A stretch of 36,791 bases of DNA, taken from contig CAKPCA010000012.1 in assembly GCA_934141145.1 (NCBI GenBank), positions 1 through 36,791 of the forward strand. The letters run 5' to 3'. The position numbers and the translations under genes are program-made. This document shows positions 25,271 to 33,651 of the stretch, piece by piece; the first letter of the stretch is position 1, and each line of letters opens with the position of its first letter. The notes under the pieces were generated by a model. The model saw nothing but the letters and a program-made list of their open reading frames with translations. It did not search any database and was not told the DNA's origin. The stretch comes from an uncultured Bacilli bacterium. Lineage in GTDB: Bacteria > Bacillota_I > Bacilli_A > RF39 > UBA660.

Positions 25271-27256
25271 TTAATTATTTATCAAGTTTTCATAATCACT
25301 TTCACCAAGTATTGAAATACCTAAACTTTTTGCTTTATCATATTTACTTCCTGGATTTTCACCCACTATAACATAATCTGTTTTTTTAGTAACTGATCCA
25401 GTCACATTAGCACCAAGATTTTCTAATACTTCTTTTATTTCATCTCTTGGTTTTGATAATGTACCTGTTATTACAAATGTTTTGCCGTTTATTTTTTCAT
25501 TAGTAGTATTAATATCACGACCTGTATATCTCATATTAATACCTAGATTTTTTAATCTATCAATTAAATTTATATTTTTTTCTATACTAAAATAATCTAC
25601 TATGCTTTTTGCGATTACTTCACCTATATCATTTATACTTTTTAATTCATCATATTCTGCTTTTATAAAGTTATCCATAGTTTTATAATATATTGCTAAT
25701 ATTTTAGCTGTTTTTTTACCTACATATCTTATTCCTAAAGCAAATATTAATCTTTCTAACGAATTACTTTTACTTTTTTCTATTGAATCAAGTAAATTTT
25801 CTATGCTTTTTTCTCCAAAACCTTCTAATGTTTTTAGTTCGTCTTTATATTTATATAAAGTATAAAAATCATCTACATTTCTTAAATAATTCATATTATA
25901 AAAGTCTTCGATTATTCTATCTCCAAAACCTTCTATATACATAGCATCTCTTGAAGAAAAATGAATTAAACCTTCTATTTTTCTAGATGGACAATGCTCA
26001 TTTATACAATAATGATTTGCATCTTTTCTAACAAGTTTAGTATTACACATTGGACAAGATTCTATCATTTTAAATGGAGCACTATCCTCTTTTCTTCTTT
26101 CTAATTTTACTTCTACTACTTCAGGAATTACATCTCCTGCTTTTCTAATAGATATTACATCTCCAACTCTAACATCTTTATCCATACAGTAATCACTATT
26201 ATGAAGAGTTGCTTTTGTTACTACTGAACCATCTACGTGAACTGGCGAAAAAATTGCATTTGGAGTAATCTTACCAGTTCTACCAACAGTAAATTTTATC
26301 TCTTTTAAAGTAGTTAAAACTTCTTCTGCTGGAAATTTATATGCAATTCCCCACCTTGGGACTCTTGACGTAAATCCTAATTTTTTCTCATCATCTAAAT
26401 TATCTACTTTTAATACCACACCATCTATATTATATGGTAAATCTTTTCTTTTTTTAGATAAATCATCTATAAAATCTATTATTTCAGAAACATTTTTTGC
26501 TCTTTTATTTAACCTATAGTTAGTTACAAAACCTAATTTTCTTAGATAATTTAAGGACTCAGTCTGAGTCTTTAATCCATAATCTTCTGGATTCGGAATA
26601 AAATATGCCATAAAATCAAGATTTCTTTTTGCGGTTATTTTACTATCCAATTGTCTTATTGAACCTGCGGCAGCATTTCTTGGATTAGCAAATTCTGGTT
26701 CTTTATTTTTTCTTCGTTCGATATTTGCTTTTTCAAAAGATGCTTTACTCATATATATTTCGCCGCGCACTTCAATATTTATGTCTTCGGTAAGCCTAAG
26801 TGGTACAGATTTTATTGTTTTTATATTAATAGTAATATCTTCACCTGTAACACCGTCTCCCCTTGTTGCGCCTCTTACTAGAATACCATTTTCATAAATT
26901 AAAGAACCTGATAATCCGTCCATTTTTGGTTCTAAAGTATAACTTGGATTATCAATAGTTTTTCTTATTCTTTCATCAAAAGAAATAATTTCTTCAGCAT
27001 TAAATATATCATCAAAAGAAAGCATTGGATGTGCATGAGTTACTTTTTCAAATCTATCAAGTGCATCTCCTCCAACTCTATTAGTTGGTGAATCTTCTCT
27101 TTTATATTCTGGATATTTCTCTTCTAAATTTAAAAGTTCATTATAGTAATCATCATATTCTTGGTCAGTTATACTAGGAGTATCTAATACATAATACTCA
27201 TAACTTGCTTTGTTTATATATCCAATTAACTCATCTATTCTTGACTTTATATCCAT
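25271..27256 (-). CDS. ligA: NAD-dependent DNA ligase
   Basis: Seals nicks in DNA during replication and repair, using NAD. The 661-residue length is normal. In order: the Ia NAD-binding domain (YYVLDTPSITDQEYD); adenylation domain with the lysine of KMDG (K111); GYxxNIDGVVLKVD region; OB fold; Zn finger (C401, C404, C417, C422); helix-hairpin-helix repeats (LEGFGEKSIENLL, GIRYVGKKTAK); and a BRCT domain (about 583-661, starting INGKTFVITGTLS). All catalytic elements are present. GAGGATAAAT precedes the ATG. It follows galU in an operon with pcrA, a common pairing of pcrA and ligA in Bacillota, here split by galU. Confidence 0.97.
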   Translation of the reverse strand: MDIKSRIDELIGYINKASYEYYVLDTPSITDQEYDDYYNELLNLEEKYPEYKREDSPTNRVGGDALDRFEKVTHAHPMLSFDDIFNAEEIISFDERIRKTIDNPSYTLEPKMDGLSGSLIYENGILVRGATRGDGVTGEDITINIKTIKSVPLRLTEDINIEVRGEIYMSKASFEKANIERRKNKEPEFANPRNAAAGSIRQLDSKITAKRNLDFMAYFIPNPEDYGLKTQTESLNYLRKLGFVTNYRLNKRAKNVSEIIDFIDDLSKKRKDLPYNIDGVVLKVDNLDDEKKLGFTSRVPRWGIAYKFPAEEVLTTLKEIKFTVGRTGKITPNAIFSPVHVDGSVVTKATLHNSDYCMDKDVRVGDVISIRKAGDVIPEVVEVKLERRKEDSAPFKMIESCPMCNTKLVRKDANHYCINEHCPSRKIEGLIHFSSRDAMYIEGFGDRIIEDFYNMNYLRNVDDFYTLYKYKDELKTLEGFGEKSIENLLDSIEKSKSNSLERLIFALGIRYVGKKTAKILAIYYKTMDNFIKAEYDELKSINDIGEVIAKSIVDYFSIEKNINLIDRLKNLGINMRYTGRDINTTNEKINGKTFVITGTLSKPRDEIKEVLENLGANVTGSVTKKTDYVIVGENPGSKYDKAKSLGISILGESDYENLINN

Positions 27257-27276
27257 ATTTATCCTCTTTCTATAAC

Positions 27277-28158
27277 TTATTTATTTGATGGTGTATAAGT
27301 TAATTTTAATTCTTTTTCTAAATAATTACTTAAATCGCCTTTGATATCATCTCTATCAAGTGCAAATTCTATATTTGCTTTTATATATCCAAATTGATTT
27401 CCTATATCAAAATATTTACCATTAAATTTACATGCATAAAATTTTTGCTTTTTCATTAATGCCTTCATTCCATCAGTAAACTGATATTCATTTCCAGCAC
27501 CTCTTTTTAAATTTTCAAGTTCATCAAATATTTCTGGCTTTACAATATATCTACCTAACCCAGCATGATTACTTGGTGCTTCTTCAACACTTGGTTTTTC
27601 AATTATATCCTTTATTTTACCTTCTTCATCAGCATATTCAATAATACCATATTTATAAACTATACTAGGATCTACTTCTTGCACTCCTATTACATTACAA
27701 TCTTTTTCTTCATATATATCAATTAATTGTTTCAATACTGGTACTTCTGATTTCATTAAATCATCACCATACATAACTGCAAAAGGTTCATCACCTACAA
27801 ATGATTTAGCTAAATTAATAGCGTGTCCACTTCCCATAGGTTCACCTTGTCTCATATAGTAGAATTTTGCTAAACTAGATACATTTTCAATCATATGTAA
27901 TTTATCGAATTTACCACTTTCTTTTAATCTAGATTCTAATTCAAAATTCTTATCAAAATGATCCATAACTGAATTTTTATATGGACTTGTTATAAATAAT
28001 ATTTCTTCAATTCCACTTGCAACTGCTTCTTCAACTATATATTGAAGAGTTGGTTTATCTATTATTGGAAGCATTTCCTTAGGCGTTGCCTTTGTTGCTG
28101 GTAAAAATCTTGTTCCCATTCCAGCTACTGGTATTATACATTTTTTTACTTTTTTCAT
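27277..28158 (-). CDS. galU: UTP-glucose-1-phosphate uridylyltransferase
   Basis: Makes UDP-glucose from UTP and glucose 1-phosphate, the precursor for galE, exopolysaccharide and LTA glycolipid. The nucleotidyltransferase motif GMGTRFLPATKATPKEMLPI lies at residues 13-32, with PTLQYIVEEA, EPFAVMYGDDL (metal Asp) and EKPSVEEAPS following. At 293 residues it has the usual length. AAGGAGAAACAAAAT precedes the ATG. Its position between pcrA and ligA is probably incidental. Confidence 0.97.
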   Translation of the reverse strand: MKKVKKCIIPVAGMGTRFLPATKATPKEMLPIIDKPTLQYIVEEAVASGIEEILFITSPYKNSVMDHFDKNFELESRLKESGKFDKLHMIENVSSLAKFYYMRQGEPMGSGHAINLAKSFVGDEPFAVMYGDDLMKSEVPVLKQLIDIYEEKDCNVIGVQEVDPSIVYKYGIIEYADEEGKIKDIIEKPSVEEAPSNHAGLGRYIVKPEIFDELENLKRGAGNEYQFTDGMKALMKKQKFYACKFNGKYFDIGNQFGYIKANIEFALDRDDIKGDLSNYLEKELKLTYTPSNK

Positions 28159-28171
28159 ATTTTGTTTCTCC

Positions 28172-30271
28172 TTACATTTTTTTAATACTCTTATGATTTT
28201 TCATTAATTTTTTGAGTCCGGTATTTTTAAAAGATATAGTTGCAATAGAACCATCTACATTTATTACTACACCAAAACCGTACTTATCATGATTTACCAT
28301 ATCCCCTGGATGTAAATCATTATCATTATTATACATCATATTTTTATTAATTTTACTTTTTATTTCAATTTTTGACTCTTTTTTGCCTATTTCTTCTAAA
28401 TACTCCTTGCCTATTTCTTCTATAAATCTACTTGGTACGTTAGAAGAAATTTTACCATAAAGTATTCTACTTCTTGCATTTATTAAATATAGTTTCTTTT
28501 TAGCTCTTGTTATTGCTACATAACAAAGTCTTCTTTCTTCTTCTAGTTCATCATTTGAATCAAAACAATTACTATGTGGAAATAAGCCTTCTTCAAACCC
28601 AATTACAAAAACATAATCAAATTCAAGACCTTTAACAGCATGCATTGTCATTAATGTTACCTTTTCATTATTATCTTCTTTTTGTTCATTTACATCACTA
28701 ACTAAAGAAATATTTTCTAGAAATTCACCTAAAGATGCAATTCCTTCTGTTACTTCTAAATTTTTTGCAATAGACTTAAATTCTTCTAAGTTCTCAAGTC
28801 TTATTTCAGACTCTAGTGATTTTTCTGCTTCAAGTGATGATTTAATTCCTGTTTTATCTAATACTACATCTATAAATTCAGTTAAAGATAAATGTTTTTC
28901 TTCTTCCTTTAAATATTCTATTATCTTTTTAAATTCTAATTCTTTACCAGAATCAATTACTTCATATAAAGATTTATTTTCTGCATTTGCCATTATATTT
29001 AAATTTTCAATAGCTTTAGCACCTATTCCTCTTTTAGGATAATTTATTACTCTTAATAAAGAAATATCATCTTTCTCATTATATACAAGTTTTAAATATG
29101 CAATTAAATCCTTTATTTCTTTTCTATTATAGAATGCAAAAGCTCCTACTATATTGTAAGAAATATTGCTTGTTAGAAAAGCTTCTTCTATTGTTCTTGA
29201 TTGTGCATTTGCTCTATAAAGTACACATATGTCATTTGGACTCACATTCTTTTCATTTATTAGTCTTTTTACTTCTTTGACAACATAATTAGATTCATCC
29301 TTTTCATCAAATGCTTTATAGTAAATTATCTTACTACCTTCTTCATTTTGAGTCCATAAATTTTTATCTTTTCTAATTTTATTATGCTTTATTACACTAT
29401 TTGCAGCATTTAATATAGTTTTAGTCGATCTATAATTTTCTTCAAGTAATACTACTTTTGCATCCTTATAATCATTTTCAAAATTAAGTATATTTTTATA
29501 ATTAGCACCTCTCCATGTAAATATTGCTTGATCCGCATCACCTACTACAGTTATATTTCTATATTTAGAACTAATTAATTTAGATAAAATGTATTGTGGT
29601 TCATTTGTGTCCTGATACTCATCTATAAATACATATTTATATTTTTCTTGATAATTACTTAATACTTCACTATGTTCTTTAAATAATTTTAATGGTAATA
29701 TTAATAAATCATCAAAATCAATAGAATTATTTACTTTTAAAGTACTTTCATATCTTTCGTATACTCTTTTTACAACTTCATCATAATCAGTATGAACATA
29801 TTTACTATACATAATAGGATCAATCATTTCATTCTTATTACTTGAAATAGCGTTTCTAACTGCCTTATAATTATACTTATTACTATCTATATCAAGTTCT
29901 TTCATTATCTTTTTTACAACAGATAATGAATCATCCGCATCAAGAATAGTAAAATTACTATCATATCCAAGTAAACTATGATTTTCTTTTAATAATTTTA
30001 ATCCAAAAGAATGAAATGTTGAAATTTGGATGTAAAATGCATCCTTACCAATTAACTTATATATTCTCTCCTTCATTTCTTTTGCAGCTTTATTCGTAAA
30101 TGTTATAGCAAGTATATTACCAGGATGTACATCTAATTCATTAATTAAATATGCTACTTTAGTAGTTAATACTTTTGTTTTACCAGATCCTGCTCCTGCT
30201 AAAATAAGCATTGGACCAGTAGAATTTATTACTGCTTCCTTTTGTTTTTCATTTAAACTGTCTATATTCAT
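28172..30271 (-). CDS. pcrA: UvrD/PcrA-type ATP-dependent DNA helicase
   Basis: A superfamily 1A 3'-5' helicase for repair and plasmid or recombination-intermediate processing. The protein (699 residues) has LNEKQKEAV (Q motif), AGAGSGKT (Walker A), FTNKAAKEMKER (Ia), DEYQDTN (motif II), GDADQAIFTWRGAN (III), LEENYRS (IV), VTLMTMHAVKGLEFDYVFV (V) and YVAITRAKKKLYL (VI). The C-terminal PcrA tail contains DLHPGDMVNHDKYGFGVV, the Tudor-like region that binds RNA polymerase in Bacillus PcrA. I start at ATG 30271, with AGGAAAGG upstream. The ATG 24 bases earlier would fall beside the promoter -10. Confidence 0.96.
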   Translation of the reverse strand: MNIDSLNEKQKEAVINSTGPMLILAGAGSGKTKVLTTKVAYLINELDVHPGNILAITFTNKAAKEMKERIYKLIGKDAFYIQISTFHSFGLKLLKENHSLLGYDSNFTILDADDSLSVVKKIMKELDIDSNKYNYKAVRNAISSNKNEMIDPIMYSKYVHTDYDEVVKRVYERYESTLKVNNSIDFDDLLILPLKLFKEHSEVLSNYQEKYKYVFIDEYQDTNEPQYILSKLISSKYRNITVVGDADQAIFTWRGANYKNILNFENDYKDAKVVLLEENYRSTKTILNAANSVIKHNKIRKDKNLWTQNEEGSKIIYYKAFDEKDESNYVVKEVKRLINEKNVSPNDICVLYRANAQSRTIEEAFLTSNISYNIVGAFAFYNRKEIKDLIAYLKLVYNEKDDISLLRVINYPKRGIGAKAIENLNIMANAENKSLYEVIDSGKELEFKKIIEYLKEEEKHLSLTEFIDVVLDKTGIKSSLEAEKSLESEIRLENLEEFKSIAKNLEVTEGIASLGEFLENISLVSDVNEQKEDNNEKVTLMTMHAVKGLEFDYVFVIGFEEGLFPHSNCFDSNDELEEERRLCYVAITRAKKKLYLINARSRILYGKISSNVPSRFIEEIGKEYLEEIGKKESKIEIKSKINKNMMYNNDNDLHPGDMVNHDKYGFGVVINVDGSIATISFKNTGLKKLMKNHKSIKKM

Positions 30272-30293
30272 AATTACTACCTTTCCTAATAAC

Positions 30294-30302
30294 ATTTTAT
30301 CA
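30294..30302 (-). promoter_or_regulatory. pcrA promoter (extended -10)
   Basis: Minus strand TGATAAAAT (TAAAAT at 30294-30299, TG at 30302-30301). The hexamer 17 bp upstream (TATGAA) is a poor -35. Confidence 0.45.
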
Positions 30303-30359
30303 TATATTTTATTCTTTTCATACGAACATTAAGTAATTTTACAAACAATTTATCAAAAT

Positions 30360-30390
30360 AAAAAAATCTCTATTTTTTAGAGATTTTTTC
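30360..30390 (-). terminator. Rho-independent terminator of the ABC importer operon
   Basis: A 12-bp perfect stem (30361-30372 with 30378-30389), a 5-base loop and a T-run on the minus strand. The permease stop TAG (30370-30372) forms the start of the descending arm. Confidence 0.88.
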
Positions 30391-31155
30391 TATATAATAA
30401 ACAAAATAATATAAAATTATTGTAAGAATAACAAGTAATATTACACCTGTTATTACAAGATTCATATTAAATACTTGTGAACCGTACATTATTAAATATC
30501 CGATTCCTTCTTTTGAAACTAATAATTCTCCCATTATTACCCCAACAAAACACATACTAACATTTATTTTGAATGATTCTATAATATTTAATATATTACT
30601 TGGGATAACAACTTTGGTAAATATTTGTAATTTATTTCCACCCATACTTTTTATTATTTTTATTTTATTTTCATCAGTAGTTTTAAAAGCATTATGTATA
30701 TTTATAATACTTATAATTGCTGAAATTAAAAGTGCCATTATTATTATTGATTTAGTATTTGCGCCTGCCCAAACTATTATAAGTGGTCCAAGTGCAACTT
30801 TAGGTAAACTATTTAGTATTGTTAAAAATGGTTCAAATACTCTTGATAGAAATTTATTAAACCATAATATACTAGCAAAAATAAGTCCAATTAAATTACC
30901 GATTATAAAACTTATTATAATTTCATATAAAGTTGTCAAAATATGATTCCAAAAATTATTTTCTTTAATTAAATCTAATATTGTATTAAATACTTTTGAT
31001 GGACTAGATACTAAGAATGTATTTATAAGTCCTTTATTCGCAAGTATTTGCCATACTATAAAAAATAATATAATTATAAAAATTTGAGTAAAAAATACTA
31101 GGAAATTATCCCTTTTTATCTTTTTTAGAAACTTCTTATACTCTTCACTTTTCAT
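30370..31155 (-). CDS. SsuC-type ABC transporter permease
   Basis: Integral membrane component (261 residues, about six spans) of the BPD_transp_1 family, of the nitrate/sulfonate/taurine/thiamine-precursor type. The EAA loop is seen as NIHNAFKTTDENKIKIIKSMGGNKLQIFTKVVIPS, which contacts the ATPase (the stretch shown covers the coupling helices). The substrate is unknown. It overlaps the end of the ATPase gene by 11 bp, and no good ribosome site is seen before its ATG, so coupled translation is likely. The final codons (ISKK, stop) are part of the terminator. Confidence 0.92.
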   Translation of the reverse strand: MKSEEYKKFLKKIKRDNFLVFFTQIFIIILFFIVWQILANKGLINTFLVSSPSKVFNTILDLIKENNFWNHILTTLYEIIISFIIGNLIGLIFASILWFNKFLSRVFEPFLTILNSLPKVALGPLIIVWAGANTKSIIIMALLISAIISIINIHNAFKTTDENKIKIIKSMGGNKLQIFTKVVIPSNILNIIESFKINVSMCFVGVIMGELLVSKEGIGYLIMYGSQVFNMNLVITGVILLVILTIILYYFVYYIEKISKK

Positions 31156-31894
31156 TATTTAAATCGTTCCAAATCTTTTCATAATATTCCATAAATTCTT
31201 TACTCATTCTATTTTTAACAGGATTTTTACTATTTTCTATATAATTTATATTATAAATATTTTTTATAGTTGATGGTCTTTTAGTAAGAACAATCACTTT
31301 ATTACACATACTAATTGCTTCTCCAATATCATGCGTTACTATTATTAAAGTTTTATTTTCATTTTTAATAATATCCCTAACATCATTTGATACTGATACT
31401 CTTGTTTGATAATCAAGAGCGGAAAATGGTTCATCAAGTAAAAGTACATCAGGTCTAATAGCAAGTGTTCTTATAAGTGCGACCCTTTGTCTCATACCTC
31501 CTGATAAATCACTTGGATATTTATTAATAAAATCCTTTAATCCATATGTATTTAATAATTTTTTTACATTATCCATATTTTCTTTATTACATATTTTGTT
31601 TATTTTTAAACCTATAAGACAATTTTCATATATTGTAAGCCATGGAAATAAGCAATCATCTTGAAGCATATATCCAATCTTTAAATTATCATCTTTTATT
31701 ACTTTGCCACTAGTTATTTCTTCTAAATTTCCTAAAATAGATAATAATGTTGATTTACCACATCCAGATGGACCTACTATTCCAATAAAATCCCCTTCAT
31801 ATAAATTAAAATTTATATTTTTAAGTGCTTCTATTTCATATTTTTTAGTATGATATGTTTTACATAAATTTTTTATTTCTAAAATCTTACTCAT
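31145..31894 (-). CDS. SsuB-type ABC transporter ATP-binding protein
   Basis: ATPase subunit (249 residues) powering the importer. Walker A is GPSGCGKST; Q-loop YMLQDDCLFPW; signature LSGGMRQRVALIRTL; Walker B LLLDEPFSALD; and the H-switch VTHDIGEA. These match the SsuB/TauB/ThiZ group. The start lies three bases after the substrate-binding protein stop (TAAATAATG) with no SD-like sequence, suggesting translation depends on reinitiation from the gene before. Confidence 0.96.
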   Translation of the reverse strand: MSKILEIKNLCKTYHTKKYEIEALKNINFNLYEGDFIGIVGPSGCGKSTLLSILGNLEEITSGKVIKDDNLKIGYMLQDDCLFPWLTIYENCLIGLKINKICNKENMDNVKKLLNTYGLKDFINKYPSDLSGGMRQRVALIRTLAIRPDVLLLDEPFSALDYQTRVSVSNDVRDIIKNENKTLIIVTHDIGEAISMCNKVIVLTKRPSTIKNIYNINYIENSKNPVKNRMSKEFMEYYEKIWNDLNNEK

Positions 31895-31897
31895 TAT

Positions 31898-32896
31898 TTA
31901 TTTTTTTGAAAAAGTAGTATCAACTAAATCTTTATATGGTACTTTTTTATCTAATTCTCCAGCTGATATCATTATATCTTGTAAATGGTCAAATGATTCT
32001 TCTGTGAAATATGTGTCTTTCATCCATGCATCATTATCTTTATATCTTTTTATCATTTTAGATAATTCATTTATTGTCATATCTGGAAAATATTCAACTA
32101 TAGCTTTTGCGACTACTTCTTCATCATTATTCCATACATAATCAAGACCTTTATTTATAGCATTAGTAAATTTTTGTATTACTTCTGGATTTTCTTTAAT
32201 ATAACTTTTTTTAGCATTATAAGCAGTATATGGTACTGAACCTCCATATTCACCTACATATGCAACTACATATCCTAAGCCTTTATTTTCTATCTGTGTA
32301 GCACTTGGTTCAAATAGTGTTACAAAATCTCCTACACCACCTATAAATGTTCCTGCCATAGATGCAAAATCTACACTAGTATCTATAGTAAGATCATCTA
32401 AATTAATACCATTTTCTTTTAAGGTATATTCAAAAGTCATCTCAGGCATACCACCTTTTCTACCACCAATGACATACTTACCTTTTAAATCTTCTAATTT
32501 AAAATTATCTATTTTATTTCTTGAAACTAAAAATGCTCCATCTCTTTTTGTTAAACCAGCAAAACTTACTATATAATCTTTATTATCAGAATTATATACA
32601 TAAATAGATGCTTCACTACCACAAAATCCTATATTTACATCACCAGATAATACTGCACTTGTTACTTTATCTGCGCCTGGTGTTAATATAAGTTCTATAT
32701 CAAGACCTTCTTCTTCAAAATATCCATTAGCTAGTGCAGCATATTGAGGTGCATAAAATATAGTATGAGCAACTTCAGCAACTTTAACCTTTGTTAAATC
32801 ACTATTTTTCTTATCATCTTTATCCATAATAAATATAAATGCAAGTAACACTACACCTATTACGCAAATGATAATTCTTGTAATTATTTTTTTCAT
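31898..32896 (-). CDS. ABC substrate-binding protein (NMT1/THI5-like, SsuA type)
   Basis: Periplasmic-type binding protein (332 residues) anchored by an uncleaved N-terminal span (about 3-24). There is no lipobox, unlike the usual Gram-positive lipoprotein. VAEVAHTIFYAPQYAALANG, GYFEEEGLDIELILTPG, SGDVNIGFCGSEASIY, GRKGGMPEMTFEY and FEPSATQIENKG follow the NMT1/SsuA fold (PF09084-like), which binds thiamine precursors, sulfonates, taurine or riboflavin in different members. No riboswitch is visible upstream, which would have helped to assign a thiamine or riboflavin role. ATG 32896 is chosen because AAAGGAGG ends four bases before it; a GTG/ATG in frame upstream lacks a site. Confidence 0.9.
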   Translation of the reverse strand: MKKIITRIIICVIGVVLLAFIFIMDKDDKKNSDLTKVKVAEVAHTIFYAPQYAALANGYFEEEGLDIELILTPGADKVTSAVLSGDVNIGFCGSEASIYVYNSDNKDYIVSFAGLTKRDGAFLVSRNKIDNFKLEDLKGKYVIGGRKGGMPEMTFEYTLKENGINLDDLTIDTSVDFASMAGTFIGGVGDFVTLFEPSATQIENKGLGYVVAYVGEYGGSVPYTAYNAKKSYIKENPEVIQKFTNAINKGLDYVWNNDEEVVAKAIVEYFPDMTINELSKMIKRYKDNDAWMKDTYFTEESFDHLQDIMISAGELDKKVPYKDLVDTTFSKK

Positions 32897-32917
32897 AAAT
32901 CCTCCTTTTCTCATAAC

Positions 32918-32923
32918 ATTATA
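32918..32923 (-). promoter_or_regulatory. possible -10 of the ABC importer operon
   Basis: Minus strand TATAAT at 32918-32923, about 12 bases before AAAGGAGG. No -35 and no TGN element are visible, so this is tentative. Confidence 0.4.
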
Positions 32924-32958
32924 TTCAAGTTTATGAATAAGGTGATTTTTTTGAAAAT

Positions 32959-32985
32959 AAAAAAAATCTCATATTACTGAGATTT
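32959..32985 (-). terminator. Rho-independent terminator of the tsa operon
   Basis: A perfect 8-bp stem (32964-32971 with 32978-32985) with a 6-base loop is followed by TTTTTTTT-rich sequence on the minus strand. The stop codon of the prepilin-like gene (32974-32976) lies in the loop. Confidence 0.8.
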
Positions 32986-33636
32986 ATCACTTAATAATAT
33001 TAATTTAACAACAAATGTTTTTGCATAATTACCTGCGCTATCTTTTGCACTATATTTAATTATATAATTATCCTCAATACTTTCTTCACTTAATATAGTT
33101 GTGTTTATTTCTTCATTACTATTATCTTTTACAATAACAGAACACTTGTTATCAAAATCTTCTTTACTAGTTACTACCATAGTATTTTTACATGTTCCTT
33201 CTGCGACTTTATCTTGTAAAAGTATTTCTGGTGGAAGATAATCTGTCTTATCAGTTTCATTATTTGACACTTCATAAGAATATTTTGTTTTACTATCACT
33301 TACTGTTTTAGAAATATAAACACATCTCTTAGTATTTATCTTATTATTTGTAACTGGATCATATGTAGGAATACTAACATAATCATATGCCTTTAATGCA
33401 CCAATTGTTATACAATATTTATCTTTATCTTTTAATTCTTCATCCACAATATTTCTATTATTTGAAACATATATTTTAGCCGCAGATTTTAGTAATATAT
33501 TCATGCTTTCAGAAAAATTTTCTGACTGACTTTCTTTCATAGCTAAAAAGTTAGGAAATATTGCAACTGATAATATCGCTATTATCGCAAGTACTGCTAA
33601 TACTTCTATTAATGTAAATCCTTTGTTATTTTTCAT
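32974..33636 (-). CDS. prepilin-like protein with C-terminal Ig-like domain
   Basis: 220 residues with a class III/type IV prepilin N-terminus: MKNNKGFTLIEVLAVLAIIA, cleavage expected between G6 and F7, E11 at mature position +5. It would be a pilin or pseudopilin, methylated and processed by a prepilin peptidase (none in the window). Residues 30-135 form the pilin globular part; about 138-220 (PPEILLQDK through SAKDSAGNYAKTFVV) resemble a bacterial Ig-like (DUF5011/HYR-type) domain, an uncommon fusion. It is last in the tsaE-tsaB-rimI-tsaD operon, 15 bp after tsaD, with an AGGAG site. The other pilus genes are not here, so its context does not explain its role. Confidence 0.85.
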   Translation of the reverse strand: MKNNKGFTLIEVLAVLAIIAILSVAIFPNFLAMKESQSENFSESMNILLKSAAKIYVSNNRNIVDEELKDKDKYCITIGALKAYDYVSIPTYDPVTNNKINTKRCVYISKTVSDSKTKYSYEVSNNETDKTDYLPPEILLQDKVAEGTCKNTMVVTSKEDFDNKCSVIVKDNSNEEINTTILSEESIEDNYIIKYSAKDSAGNYAKTFVVKLILLSDKSQ

Positions 33637-33651
33637 ATATCAAAACTCCTA

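Noticed and set aside
32897..32973. Possible thiamine or riboflavin riboswitch before the importer genes.
   Set aside because: Only 77 bp lie between genes, part of it a terminator; no TPP or FMN conserved bases are seen.
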